NCBI GenBank assembly: GCA_964481445.1
Contig: CAYZTQ010000001.1
Span: 1-64,000, forward strand
Reading direction: 5' to 3'
DNA from: UBA1038 sp964481445
GTDB taxonomy: Bacteria > Bacillota > Clostridia > Christensenellales > Aristaeellaceae
DNA length: 64,000 bases
Made by a program: the position numbers and the translations under genes. The notes under the pieces are model-generated. The model was not told where the DNA came from. It worked only from the letters and a program-made list of their open reading frames with translations, and did no database searches. This document shows positions 14,625 to 26,900 of this stretch, piece after piece (within the stretch, counting starts at the first letter, position 1; the number at the start of each line of letters is the position of its first letter).

Positions 14625-16751
14625 ATGAGCAAACCGGCTTATCTGGATGAAACCCTCAGTTTTGAACAGCGTGCGCGGGATCTGGTTGCCCGCATGACGG
14701 TGCAGGAAGCGGCGGATCAGCTCTGCTTCAACGCCCCGGCCATCCCTCGGCTCGGGGTCAAAGCCTACAACTGGTGGAACGAGGCGCTGCACGGCGTCGC
14801 GCGCTGCGGGCTGGCGACTGTGTTCCCGCAGGCCATCGGTCTGGCCGCCACCTTTGATACCGAGGCTGTCGGAAAAATGGCGGAGATCATTTCCACCGAG
14901 GGGCGCGCCAAATTCAACGCCTTTCAAAAGGAAGGGGACTGCGGCATCTATAAGGGGCTGACTTATTGGAGCCCGAATGTCAACATTTTCCGCGACCCGC
15001 GCTGGGGCCGCGGGCAGGAGACCTATGGCGAGGATCCCTACCTGACCTCGCGCCTGGGCGTTGCCTTTGTGAAGGGGCTGCAGGGTGATGACAAGCGCTA
15101 CCTGAAAGCCGCCGGCTGTGCCAAGCACTTCGCCGTGCACTCGGGACCGGAAGCAATCCGGCACGAGTTTGACGCCGTGGCCTCCCCCAGAGACATGAGC
15201 GAGACCTATCTGCCCGCCTTTGAGGCCCTCTGCAAAGAGGCGAAGGTCGAAGGCTTTATGGGCGCCTACAACCGCACCAATGGCGAGCCCTGCTGCGCCA
15301 GCCCCGCCCTGCTTGGCAGGACGCTGCGGGAAGATTGGGGCTTTGACGGCTACACGGTCAGCGACTGCTGGGCGATTGCGGATTTTCACCTGCACCATGC
15401 GGTTACGCCCGCCGCGCCCGAATCCGCCGCGCTGGCGCTGAACAACGGCTGCAACCTCAACTGCGGCAACACCTACAAACACCTGATTTCCGCTCTTGAA
15501 AAGGGCCTGATTACCGAGGAGCTCATCCGTGAAAACTGTGTGCGCGCCATGACAACCCGCATGCGCCTGGGCCTGTTTGACGCGGCTACGCCCTGGGATC
15601 AGCTGGGCTATGAGGTGGTGGATTGTGACGCGCACCGCGCCTACAACCTTGAATTATCCCGAAAATCGCTGGTGCTGCTCAAAAACGACGGCCTTCTGCC
15701 GCTGAATGAAACGAAAATCGGCAGCATCGCGGTTATCGGCCCCAACGCCGACAATAATACCGCGCTTGTCGGCAACTACCACGGCCATTACGGCGCCGCG
15801 ACGACGGTGCTGGAGGGTCTGCAGCAGGCGCTGCCGCAGACCAAGGTGCTGCGCTCCCGCGGCTGCCATTTGTGGAAGGACGAGGGGGAGAACCCCGGTT
15901 ACGCGGGCGACGGCGTCAGCGACGCCTTGGCTGTTGCCAGGATGGCACAGGCAGTGGTGCTCTGCGTGGGCCTTGATGAGACCATCGAAGGAGAAGAGAT
16001 GGGCAACAAAGGCGAGAAGTGGACGGGTGATAAGCCGGATCTGCTGCTGCCCGAATGTCAGCGTATTTTGATGGAAGCTGTGCTGAAGCTCAACAAGCCC
16101 ACCATCATCGTCAATATGACCGGCAGCGCGGTCGACCTTGGCAAGGCGGGCGAACAGGCCAACGCGGTGGTGCAGGCCTTCTACCCCGGTGCGCAGGGCG
16201 GGCGGGCTGTGGCCGACCTGCTGCTTGGCAGGTTCAGCCCCTCCGGGCGGCTGCCCGTCACCTTTTACCATAACGATGATCAGCTGCCGGACTTTACCGA
16301 CTATAGCATGGAGGGGCGCACCTACAAGTACTTCGCGGGCAAACCCCTGTATCCCTTCGGCTTTGGCCTTTCCTATACCCGCTTTGAGTACAGCGGCCTG
16401 ACGCTTGAGCCCGCAAAGCCCGGCGAGGCCCTGCGCGGCAGCGTGCGGGTCAAGAATATCGGTGACAGAGATGGCGACGAGGTGGTGCAGGTGTATATCC
16501 GGCATCAAAACGCCCCTGTTCGCACGCCAAAGCATCAGCTGGCGCATTTCGGCCGCGTCAGCCTGAAGGCGGGTGAAGAAACCGTCTATCGCTTTGAACT
16601 CCCCGCGAAATCGCTGGCGCTGATTGCTGACGACGGCAGCTTCTTCTTCGAGCACGGCAGATTCACCGTCTTTGCGGGCGGCAGCCAGCCGGATGAGAGG
16701 TCGCAGGAACTGCTCGGCACAGCTCCGGTGAAGACAGAGGTGGCGTGGTGA
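14625..16751 (+). CDS. GH3 family beta-glycosidase (beta-xylosidase/beta-glucosidase type)
   Basis: 708 residues, cytosolic. The (beta/alpha)8 domain carries FPQAIGLAATFD, the substrate-binding AKHFAVHSGPE (K167-H168) and the nucleophile D247 in GYTVSDCWAI. The alpha/beta sandwich domain follows (LSRKSLVLLKNDGLLPLN near residue 350), then a C-terminal fibronectin-III-like domain. The SDC context and overall length are common in bacterial beta-xylosidases and beta-glucosidases. Start choice: ATG at 14625 follows AAGGAGAAG; an upstream in-frame start at 14511 would fall inside a hairpin. A possible -10 (TACAAT, 14535-14540) suggests its own transcription, without a clear -35. Confidence 0.92.
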   Translation: MSKPAYLDETLSFEQRARDLVARMTVQEAADQLCFNAPAIPRLGVKAYNWWNEALHGVARCGLATVFPQAIGLAATFDTEAVGKMAEIISTEGRAKFNAFQKEGDCGIYKGLTYWSPNVNIFRDPRWGRGQETYGEDPYLTSRLGVAFVKGLQGDDKRYLKAAGCAKHFAVHSGPEAIRHEFDAVASPRDMSETYLPAFEALCKEAKVEGFMGAYNRTNGEPCCASPALLGRTLREDWGFDGYTVSDCWAIADFHLHHAVTPAAPESAALALNNGCNLNCGNTYKHLISALEKGLITEELIRENCVRAMTTRMRLGLFDAATPWDQLGYEVVDCDAHRAYNLELSRKSLVLLKNDGLLPLNETKIGSIAVIGPNADNNTALVGNYHGHYGAATTVLEGLQQALPQTKVLRSRGCHLWKDEGENPGYAGDGVSDALAVARMAQAVVLCVGLDETIEGEEMGNKGEKWTGDKPDLLLPECQRILMEAVLKLNKPTIIVNMTGSAVDLGKAGEQANAVVQAFYPGAQGGRAVADLLLGRFSPSGRLPVTFYHNDDQLPDFTDYSMEGRTYKYFAGKPLYPFGFGLSYTRFEYSGLTLEPAKPGEALRGSVRVKNIGDRDGDEVVQVYIRHQNAPVRTPKHQLAHFGRVSLKAGEETVYRFELPAKSLALIADDGSFFFEHGRFTVFAGGSQPDERSQELLGTAPVKTEVAW

Positions 16752-16914
16752 GGAGGGCGCGCTCTCTCCTGCCCGCATGAAATCTGCGAAAAAAGCAAAA
16801 CCTGCTCTGATCAATCAGATACCGCATCCTGAAGACGATGAGGTTCAGTTATCTGCCGTTCTTGCCGATGATTGCAGGAAGCTATGCTGCGGGATAATTG
16901 GCATTTTCGATTTC
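16752..16914. other. intergenic, no gene seen
   Basis: Between the GH3 stop and the tRNA promoter nothing recognisable was found. Confidence 0.4.
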
Positions 16915-16943
16915 TTGACAAAGAAACCAGTCAGTGCTATGCT
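16915..16943 (+). promoter_or_regulatory. promoter of tRNA-Arg
   Basis: TTGACA (16915-16920), 17 nt, TATGCT (16938-16943), 37 nt before the mature tRNA. Confidence 0.7.
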
Positions 16944-16949
16944 CAAACT

Positions 16950-16976
16950 CCCTTGTAAATCAACGATTTACAGGGG
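16950..16976 (+). other. 12-bp hairpin in the tRNA-Arg leader
   Basis: CCCTTGTAAATC (16950-16961) pairs with GATTTACAGGGG (16965-16976), one T-G wobble, loop AAC. It starts about where transcription should start and ends 4 nt before the tRNA. Confidence 0.6.
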
Positions 16977-16980
16977 ATAA

Positions 16981-17057
16981 GCGCCCGTAGCGCAGCTGGA
17001 TAGCGCGTCAGACTCCGACTCTGAAGGCCGTGGGTTCGAATCCCGCCGGGCGTACCA
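16981..17057 (+). tRNA. tRNA-Arg (anticodon CCG)
   Basis: A complete cloverleaf. The acceptor GCGCCCG pairs with CGGGCGT (first pair G-U), then discriminator A and an encoded CCA. The anticodon stem TCAGA/TCTGA encloses loop CTCCGAC, giving anticodon CCG, which reads the arginine codon CGG. The T loop is TTCGAAT. A terminator follows. Confidence 0.95.
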
Positions 17058-17060
17058 CCA

Positions 17061-17103
17061 AACAACCCTGATCTTGATACGAGATTGGGGTTGTTACTTT
17101 TTG
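17061..17103 (+). terminator. terminator of tRNA-Arg
   Basis: AACAACCC (17061-17068) pairs with GGGTTGTT (17088-17095), with further pairing of ATCT/AGAT inside, followed by ACTTTTTG. Confidence 0.75.
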
Positions 17104-17319
17104 CCGGGAACCAACTGACTGTGAGATTTCCGCGCTTATTTCCGTCAGTTGATGTTCTTGCTTTCGCGCTTTGGCGGCTGTTTTGTTGGAATTTATCGGG
17201 TATAGGGCTACTGGAAGGCCGCTTCCCGTTGGCTTGTATTCTTTCCCGTACTGGATACTTTCCCTTCGCTTCCTGCGGCACGGGAAGTGGAGCGGATTTG
17301 CGCGAAGGCAGGAATCCGG

Positions 17320-18567
17320 TTATCCTGCGTAAAAGAGTGCCGCGCGGTCTTCCTCGTCTTCTGTTTCAATGAAGGAGAAAGCGCTGTTTGACAGCACATT
17401 CCCGCGCTGGATTATCATCGGGCCGAAGCGCTTTCTGATCTGGTCGATGGCTTTTGCGAGGGAGGCCTTCTTTTCCCTCTGCGCCGCCTCGCCGAAAAGG
17501 TCCATCTGCTGCGGGGCGCAGGAGAGGGAAAGGCTCCCCACGCTGACGCCGATGGAGCGCAGCGGGAGGGCCTTTTCATAGCCGTGCTGCGTGAAAAGCT
17601 CCATGGCTGTCCGGATGATGTCGCCCGACAGGGCAGTTGCGTGGTCGATGGTTTTCTGGCAGCCCTCGATGCGCAGATCGGTATCCCGGATGGAGAGGCT
17701 GATGCATTTGCCCTCGAGACCTGCTCTGCGCAGACGGGCCGCTACAGATTCGCTCAGCTGGGTCAATACGCAGCGGACTTCGTCTGTTGTTTTCATATCC
17801 TCCGGGGTGGTGGTGCTGTTGCCGACGGATTTGACCATAGGATCCGCCGCGATGCTGGCCACCGGGCTGGTATCCTGCCCCCTGGCGTGGCGCAGATGCA
17901 TGGCGCCGGATTTGCCGAACATGGCCTGCATAAAGCCGGGCGGGGAATTGGCGATATCGCCGATGGTGAACAGGTTGCATTTGGCAAGCTGGGGCGCTGT
18001 CCTGGGGCCGATGAACAGCAGGTCGGACGCGGGAAGCGGCCAGACCAGATTTTGATAATTCTCGGGGCTGATCAGGGTGACGGCATCGGGCTTTTTCATG
18101 TCGCTGCCAAGCTTGGCGAAGACCTTGTTCCACGAAACGCCGACGGAAATGCTCAGCTGCAGCTCCTTCTTCACGCGCTCCCTGAGCCTGTTGGCGACGT
18201 CGACGCCGTCATCCAGCGTGACGCCGGAGGCCGTCAGGTCAACCCAGCACTCATCCAGCCCGAAGGATTCCACAAGCGGGCTCTGCTGAACGCACATCTC
18301 ACGGAATTTTTTGGAATAGTCGATGTAGCGTTCAAAATGGGCGGGCAGCGTGATCAGCTGCGGGCAAAGCTGCACCGCCTGCCAGATGGGCATAGCGGTT
18401 TTGACGCCAAAACGCCTGGCCTCCTGCGTGGAGGAGAGCACGATGCCGTGGCGCCGCTCCGCGTCTCCGCCGACCGCCACGGGCAGCCCGCGAAGCTCGG
18501 GATGAACGGTGAGCTCGCAGCTGGCGTAGAAGCTGTTCATATCGCAGTGGAGAATGACCCGTCCCAT
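17320..18567 (-). CDS. dinB: DNA polymerase IV (Y-family translesion polymerase)
   Basis: 415 residues. Y-family polymerases copy past damaged bases without proofreading. Catalytic residues are present: D9 in ILHCDMNSFYASCE and D105-E106 in FGLDECWVDLT; F13-Y14 form the steric-gate region. The helix-hairpin-helix part follows (LFTIGDIANSPPGFMQAMFG). A beta-clamp binding motif QQMDLFG lies near residue 363, within the last 55 residues rather than at the very end. The gene has its own promoter with a perfect LexA-like box over the -10 to +1 region, so SOS induction is expected. Divergent from uvrA. Confidence 0.93.
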   Translation of the reverse strand: MGRVILHCDMNSFYASCELTVHPELRGLPVAVGGDAERRHGIVLSSTQEARRFGVKTAMPIWQAVQLCPQLITLPAHFERYIDYSKKFREMCVQQSPLVESFGLDECWVDLTASGVTLDDGVDVANRLRERVKKELQLSISVGVSWNKVFAKLGSDMKKPDAVTLISPENYQNLVWPLPASDLLFIGPRTAPQLAKCNLFTIGDIANSPPGFMQAMFGKSGAMHLRHARGQDTSPVASIAADPMVKSVGNSTTTPEDMKTTDEVRCVLTQLSESVAARLRRAGLEGKCISLSIRDTDLRIEGCQKTIDHATALSGDIIRTAMELFTQHGYEKALPLRSIGVSVGSLSLSCAPQQMDLFGEAAQREKKASLAKAIDQIRKRFGPMIIQRGNVLSNSAFSFIETEDEEDRAALFYAG

Positions 18568-18578
18568 GTTTGCTCCTT

Positions 18579-18626
18579 AATGAGAACTTGTGTTCTCATT
18601 ATAGAAAAAAGGCGCTCCCTTTGCAA
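18579..18626 (-). promoter_or_regulatory. dinB promoter with LexA-like SOS box
   Basis: On the minus strand TTGCAA (18626-18621), 17 nt, TATAAT (18603-18598). Immediately after, a perfect inverted repeat with 9-bp arms, AATGAGAAC-TTGT-GTTCTCATT read on plus (18579-18600), contains GAAC-N4-GTTC, the LexA consensus of Bacillota. Confidence 0.8.
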
Positions 18627-18789
18627 GCCGCTACATATAGGGTCTTAATTGGAAAATGACCACAAAAGGCAGACATGGTAGAAATGAAACGGCATAAAAA
18701 TCAGGCGGAGGGGTTGGGGGCCATCATGCATGGAACGATTGCTTCGTCTGTTTGGGTAGAATAAAGAGGCTGTCCGCTTTGCGGTCGGC

Positions 18790-18818
18790 TTGTTAAATGC
18801 GAACAAATGTGCTACTAT
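18790..18818 (+). promoter_or_regulatory. uvrA promoter with probable LexA box
   Basis: TTGTTA (18790-18795), 17 nt, TACTAT (18813-18818). The spacer holds CGAACAAATGTGC (18800-18812), one mismatch from GAAC-N4-GTTC. Between this and the dinB promoter (18627-18789) no gene is seen. Confidence 0.65.
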
Positions 18819-18844
18819 TTGCTGGGCATCGCCCGGAGGAAGTT

Positions 18845-21670
<2,826 letters not shown>

Positions 21671-21717
21671 TATTGTTTTTTGTATAATGGCAGGGCTTGT
21701 GAAAAGGAGGCCCTGCC

Positions 21718-22953
21718 ATGTTTCTATGCCCGAGACCTGTGTTGAAAAAACTGTTGATGAGCGTCCTGGCGCTGCTCTTGCTGCTGCCCGGCGGCGCGGA
21801 GGCGAGGGGGGAAGGGCGGGATATTACCGCCCAGTGCGTAATCAGCACCTCCGGCCTTCGCAGGGAGTGGAAGAAGGCGCTGGACAGAAGGTACAAGACC
21901 TTCTTTGCCAGATATAACAACCGGGAGATGGAGGTGCAGGTCCGCCTGCCGAAGGGCACGCGGGAGGGCGGCCTCTATCTTTGCTTTTATGTTGAGCCGG
22001 AGGAGCTGCGCGTTTACGGGGATGGGGAAGAAGAACCTTTCTTTACGCAAAGCGGGCCGGGCTACGCGCACCGCTACATCCCCTTTGAGGGCAGAAAGAG
22101 CCTGCGGCTGGTGCTGCGCGGGGCCAAAAAGACCGGCTTTGCGCTGAGCGAGTTCTTCGTCACCTCGGGCAGCACGCCGCCCGATTTTGTGCAGCGCTGG
22201 GAGCCGCCGCTTGAGAGGGCGGATATGCTGGTGCTGGTGGCCCACCCGGATGACGAGCTGCTCTGGATGGGCGGCGCGCTGCCCTATTACGCGGTAGAAC
22301 GGGGGATGGATGTGGCCGTCGCCTACATGACCTGCGCCAACCCGATGCGCCGCAGCGAGATGCTCAACGGCCTGTGGACGGCGGGCATCCGGCATTATCC
22401 CTACATCGGCAGCTTTCGGGATAAACGCAAACAGGGGATAGCAAAAAGCATCCAGCTCTGGGGCGGCATGGAAAAGGTGGAAGCGTACATTGTCGCTTTG
22501 TACCGCCGGCTGAAGCCTCAGGTGGTGCTGAGCCATGATCTGAACGGAGAATACGGCCACCCTGCGCATGTGATTACGGCCCGCGGCGCGGCCGCGGCGC
22601 TGGAACTGGCGGCGGACCCAAAGGCTTTCATAGAAAGCGCGGAGGCCTTCGGCACCTGGAATGTGCCCAAGCTGTACCTGCACCTGTATCAGGAGAATGC
22701 CTTGGAGATGGATTGGGGAAAGCCCTTTGCTTCGCTCGGCGGCGTCAGCCCCATCGAAAAGACGAGCGAGGCCTTTTCGATGCACCGCTCGCAGCGCGCC
22801 AGGTTCAGTGTGGAAACGGGCGGCCCCTACAGCTCCGCCCGCTTCGGGCTGCTGCGCTCGCTGGTGGGGGATGATCAGGATAAAAACGATTTTTTTGAAA
22901 ATATTTCGATTAAACATGGTGTTTTGTCAGACGCTGGAGAAAAGAAACCTTGA
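21718..22953 (+). CDS. secreted PIG-L family deacetylase
   Basis: 411 residues. A signal peptide or N-terminal anchor is at about residues 10-28 (KLLMSVLALLLLLPGG). Residues 30-160 form an extra N-terminal region of mainly polar beta-like character that I do not recognise. The PIG-L/LmbE deacetylase domain follows, with zinc-binding AHPDDE at 175-180 and HDLNGEYGHPAH at 273-284. PIG-L enzymes de-N-acetylate sugars such as GlcNAc conjugates; a surface substrate is inferred from the export signal. GGAGG precedes the ATG, and a -10-like TATAAT lies at 21683-21688. The next gene overlaps its stop codon. Confidence 0.87.
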   Translation: MFLCPRPVLKKLLMSVLALLLLLPGGAEARGEGRDITAQCVISTSGLRREWKKALDRRYKTFFARYNNREMEVQVRLPKGTREGGLYLCFYVEPEELRVYGDGEEEPFFTQSGPGYAHRYIPFEGRKSLRLVLRGAKKTGFALSEFFVTSGSTPPDFVQRWEPPLERADMLVLVAHPDDELLWMGGALPYYAVERGMDVAVAYMTCANPMRRSEMLNGLWTAGIRHYPYIGSFRDKRKQGIAKSIQLWGGMEKVEAYIVALYRRLKPQVVLSHDLNGEYGHPAHVITARGAAAALELAADPKAFIESAEAFGTWNVPKLYLHLYQENALEMDWGKPFASLGGVSPIEKTSEAFSMHRSQRARFSVETGGPYSSARFGLLRSLVGDDQDKNDFFENISIKHGVLSDAGEKKP

Positions 22954-23900
22954 AAAAGAGAATAACCATGAAGCTGCTTTTGTTCATTCCTGCCATCCTG
23001 TGCCTGCTGCTGCTTGCCGTTTATCTGAACCATCAGGTTCAGCTGAAACGGGAGGAGAAGCTGCGCTTGCCTTTGGGACAGCTGGTTGAGGTGGATGGGC
23101 GCAGGATGAGCGTCTATTCGGAAGGATCGGGAGACGTTACACTGGTGTTTCTGTCGGGCGGGGGCACCTGCTCGCCGATCTTGGACTTCAGGTCTTTATT
23201 CACTTTGCTGACAGAGGAATACCGCATTGCCGTTGTTGAAAAATTCGGCTACGGGTTCAGCGAGGTGGTGGATAAGGAGAGGGATATCGATTCGGTGCTC
23301 GCGGATACGCGCGCGGCGCTGCATGCAGCCGGTATCCGGCCGCCCTACATATTGTGCCCGCACTCCATGTCCGGGCTGGAGGCGCTGTACTGGGCGCAGC
23401 AGTACCCCGGGGAAGTGCGGGCGATTGTGGGGCTTGATATGGCAGTGCCCGCCTATTACGAGCAAATGAAGATCAGCCTGCCCTTCCTCAGGGCAGTGAG
23501 CCTGGCGGCGAAAATCGGTCTGACGCGCCTTATTCCCGGCGGTGCGGATGGCGAAGCTGTCCGGCACGGCACCCTGTCTGCCAGTGAAAAGGAGATATAC
23601 AGAGCCGTTTTTCACAGCCGAACCGCGACCGTCTCCATGATCAACGAGGTAAAAGCAGTCAGAGAGAACGCGCGAAAGGTTGGGGCAGGGGCCGTTCCGC
23701 AGGTGCCCATGCTGCTGTTTGTGTCCAACGGCTCAGGAGGAACCGGCTTTGAGGAAGACGCGTGGCGAAAAATACCGGCGGACTACATCAAAAACGCGCG
23801 GGACGCGGAACTGATTCCGCTCAATTGCCCACACTATGTGCATGATTACGAATATAAAATTATCAGTGAGCGGATCAAAGCCTTTCTTTCCCGCCCATGA
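22950..23900 (+). CDS. membrane-anchored alpha/beta hydrolase
   Basis: 316 residues. An N-terminal hydrophobic segment (residues 8-26, LLLFIPAILCLLLLAVYL) should anchor or export it. The hydrolase core has an oxyanion segment VFLSGGGTCSP and a nucleophile context CPHSMSGLEAL (S139) where the usual G-x-S-x-G glycines are P and S. A likely catalytic histidine is in NCPHYVHDYEY near the C-terminus. Substrate unknown. Start choice: TTG at 22950 overlaps the upstream TGA and sits 11 nt after GGAG; an ATG at 22968 is the alternative and leaves the anchor intact. Coupled to the PIG-L gene. Confidence 0.8.
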   Translation: MKKRITMKLLLFIPAILCLLLLAVYLNHQVQLKREEKLRLPLGQLVEVDGRRMSVYSEGSGDVTLVFLSGGGTCSPILDFRSLFTLLTEEYRIAVVEKFGYGFSEVVDKERDIDSVLADTRAALHAAGIRPPYILCPHSMSGLEALYWAQQYPGEVRAIVGLDMAVPAYYEQMKISLPFLRAVSLAAKIGLTRLIPGGADGEAVRHGTLSASEKEIYRAVFHSRTATVSMINEVKAVRENARKVGAGAVPQVPMLLFVSNGSGGTGFEEDAWRKIPADYIKNARDAELIPLNCPHYVHDYEYKIISERIKAFLSRP

Positions 23901-23942
23901 CAGATGTTCCGCTGCCGATAAGAGGACTTGTTTTCCAAAGAC

Positions 23943-23975
23943 AATGCCCGTGTTCATGTGAGCACGGGCATTGCC
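23943..23975. terminator. hairpin between the hydrolase gene and mfd
   Basis: AATGCCCGTG (23943-23952) pairs perfectly with CACGGGCATT (23963-23972). It lies between convergent genes and could serve both. Confidence 0.6.
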
Positions 23976-26900
23976 CTATACCGCCGGGCTTTCCGCTTTC
24001 GCCTTCTCTTCTTCCAGGGCCTTCAGCCGGTCGATGTTCTCCATCAGCTTTTTCATCAGCTTCAGGCCCTCGCGCAGGGCAGTTTCATCATTTGCATTCT
24101 TGAGCAGCATCAGCAGCGCGGGTCGTTTGCCGCTCTGCAGCGTCAGCTGGCTGCCGGTCATCAGCATGCCCTTGTAAATCAGCTCCGGGTCTTCCGAATA
24201 GTCCTGGCTCAGGCGCAGCCTGAGCGCGCCCTGAGAAAAGGTGACAAGGTCTGCGCCCAGCCTTCCCGCCAGCGCGCGCAGATGGGCCACGTCCATCAGG
24301 TTGAGCACAGGCTGTTCGGGCTCGCCGAAGCGGTCGATCAGCTCGTCCACAAGGTCGCTCTTATCCTGATCGCCCGTGATGAGCGAGATGCGCTTGTAAA
24401 TCTCCATGCGCTGGGCTTCGCCGGGCACATACTCCTCAGGCAGGTAGGCGTTGATGTGCAGCTCCACCCTTGTATCCAGCTCGCTTTCGCGCCTGCCGCT
24501 GAAATCGCCCTTGGCTTCGCGCACGGCCTCTTCGATCATCTTGCAGTACAGGTCGTAGCCTACGGCGCTGACCTGACCCGACTGCTCCGGCCCCAGCATG
24601 TTGCCCGCGCCGCGGATGCTCAGGTCGCGCAGCGCGATGCGGAAGCCGCTGCCGAACTCGGTAAATTCCTTAATGGCGGCAAGGCGTTTTTCGGCCGTTT
24701 CGCTCAGCAGTCTGTCAGGCCGCACCGTAAAATAGGCGTAGGCCGAGCGGGTGCTTCTGCCTACGCGCCCGCGCAGCTGGTACAGCTGCGACAGGCCGAA
24801 ATGGTCGGCATCGTGGATGATGATGGTGTTGGCGCGCGGGATGTCGATGCCGTTTTCGATGATGGTCGTGCACAGCAGCACGTCATAGCTGCCGCTTACA
24901 AAGTCCATCATCACGTCTTCCAGCGCGTTTTCCTTCATCTGGCCGTGGGCGACCGCTATCTTGACCTCGGGCACCAGGCGGCGCAGCGAGGCGGCGAAGC
25001 GCTCGATATCGGCAACGCGGTTGTACAGGTAATAGACCTGCCCCTCGCGGTTCTTTTCGCGCATGATGGCGTCGCGCACCAGCGTTTCCGAATAATCCAC
25101 CACATAGGTCTGCACGGGGTAGCGCTCTTCCGGCGGGCTTTCCAGCAGGCTCAGGTCGCGCACGCCCACCATACTCATGTGCAGCGTGCGGGGGATGGGG
25201 GTGGCGGACAGGGTCAGCACGTCGACCTTGCGCTTGTAGTTTTTGATGCCTTCCTTGTGGGCGACGCCGAAGCGCTGCTCCTCATCCACGATGAGCAGGC
25301 CAAGGTTTTTGATGTTCACATCCCTGCTGAGCAGCCGGTGCGTGCCGATCAGGATATCCAGCTCGCCCCGCGCGGCCCGGGTCAGCACCTCCTTATTGGC
25401 CTTAGGGCTGCGGAAACGGCTGACATAATCCACCGTCACGGGGAAGCCCTCAAAGCGCTTTTTGATGGTCTGCCAGTGCTGCTGCACCAAGATGGTGGTG
25501 GGGGCCAGCAGGGCCACCTGCTTGGAGTTCATCACCGCGCGGAAGGCGGCGCGCACCGCCACCTCGGTCTTGCCGTAGCCCACGTCGCCGCAAAGAAGCC
25601 TGTCCATATTGGCGGGGCGGGCCATGTCGTCCAGTATCTCCTGCACGGCGCGCTGCTGATCCGGGGTCAGCTCATACTCAAAGCGCTCGCCGAACTCGTT
25701 TTCAAAGGCCGCGTGCTCCTCAAAGGCGAAGCCGGGCACGGACTGACGCTCGGCATACAGCTTGACCAGGTCGAAGGCAAGCTTCTGCAGGCCGCTTTTC
25801 ACCTTTTTGCGCTGCTTGTCCCATTCGCCGCTGCCCAGGTCGTTGAGCCTGGGCGCGTTTTCCTCGGCGCCGATGTATTTCTGCACCCGCTCAAACTGAT
25901 CGAGCGGCACGTACAACTTGTCGTTGCCGCGGTAGTTGATAAGCAGGTAATCGCGCCACGCGCCCTCGCTCTGCAGGCGCACGGTGCCCTGATAGATGCC
26001 GATGCCGTGGTGCTCGTGCACCACATAGTCGCCAACGGACAGGTCGGTAAAGGCCTCGATCTTCTGCCCGGAGCCGGTTCGGGCCTTCGCCTTCTTCTGC
26101 CCGCTGCCCAGCACATCCGTATCGGTCAGCAGGACAAGGCGGCCCTCCTCCATGATGAAGCCGCGCGAATAGGGCAGCACGTACAGCGCCGCCTCGCCGG
26201 GCCTGAAAACGGGCGCGCTTTCCTTTGAAATTTCAAGCGCGCAGCCAAACTCGCGCAGGGCGCGCTGCATGCGCTCGGCCCGCGCCTCGCCGCTGCACAG
26301 CACCGCTGCGGCATAGCCGTCCGCCATCCATTGCCTGACAGCGAGCGCCAGCTCGGAGAAACGCCCCTGAAAACGGCTGAGCCCTTGCCCCCGCATCGAA
26401 AGCGTGAGGGCGGGCTCCAGCCCCGCCATGCCGCGCAGCAGCTCCTGCATGGTGACGAGGGGCTGCTGTTTCAGACGCTCCCGCACTTCTTCCGGGTCAT
26501 ACAGCAGGTTCTGCTGGGCGCTCAGGGCCTCGCCCCGCTCGAGGGCCAGGTTCAGATCCTGCGCAAAGCCGCTCTTTCGCTCCTCAAGGCGGCTGAGGGA
26601 GCGGTCGGGCGTATCCACGACAATCAGGGGGTCGTCCATAAGGTCGCAGAGCTGGCGTGTTGCGGGGTAGAGGATGTTGGCCATCAGGTGCATGCTTGGG
26701 AAGCTGCCGCCCTCCAGCAGCCTTTCGATATCGCGCTCAAGCGCTGCCGCGGCGGGCAGGGCGGAAGCATCCTCCGCCTGTGGGGTGTACAGCTGCCGCA
26801 GCTTCAGGGAGCCGCTTTCTTCCTTCAGCGCGGCGCGCAGGCGCTCCGCCGCTTCCCCGCGGTATTTTTTCGGCACAAAGTATTCAAGCGCGGGGCCGAA

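Noticed and set aside
16943..17281. Frame on the minus strand across tRNA-Arg reading GGIRTHGLQSRSLTRYPAAL
   Set aside because: This is the well-known false protein made by translating the reverse strand of a tRNA gene.
23928..26228. Long open frame (766 codons) on the strand opposite mfd, and similar ones opposite uvrA (18815-21514) and clpX-lon (33850-36711)
   Set aside because: They mirror the codon pattern of clear genes in GC-rich DNA, are rich in H, Q, R and A, and show no family motifs.
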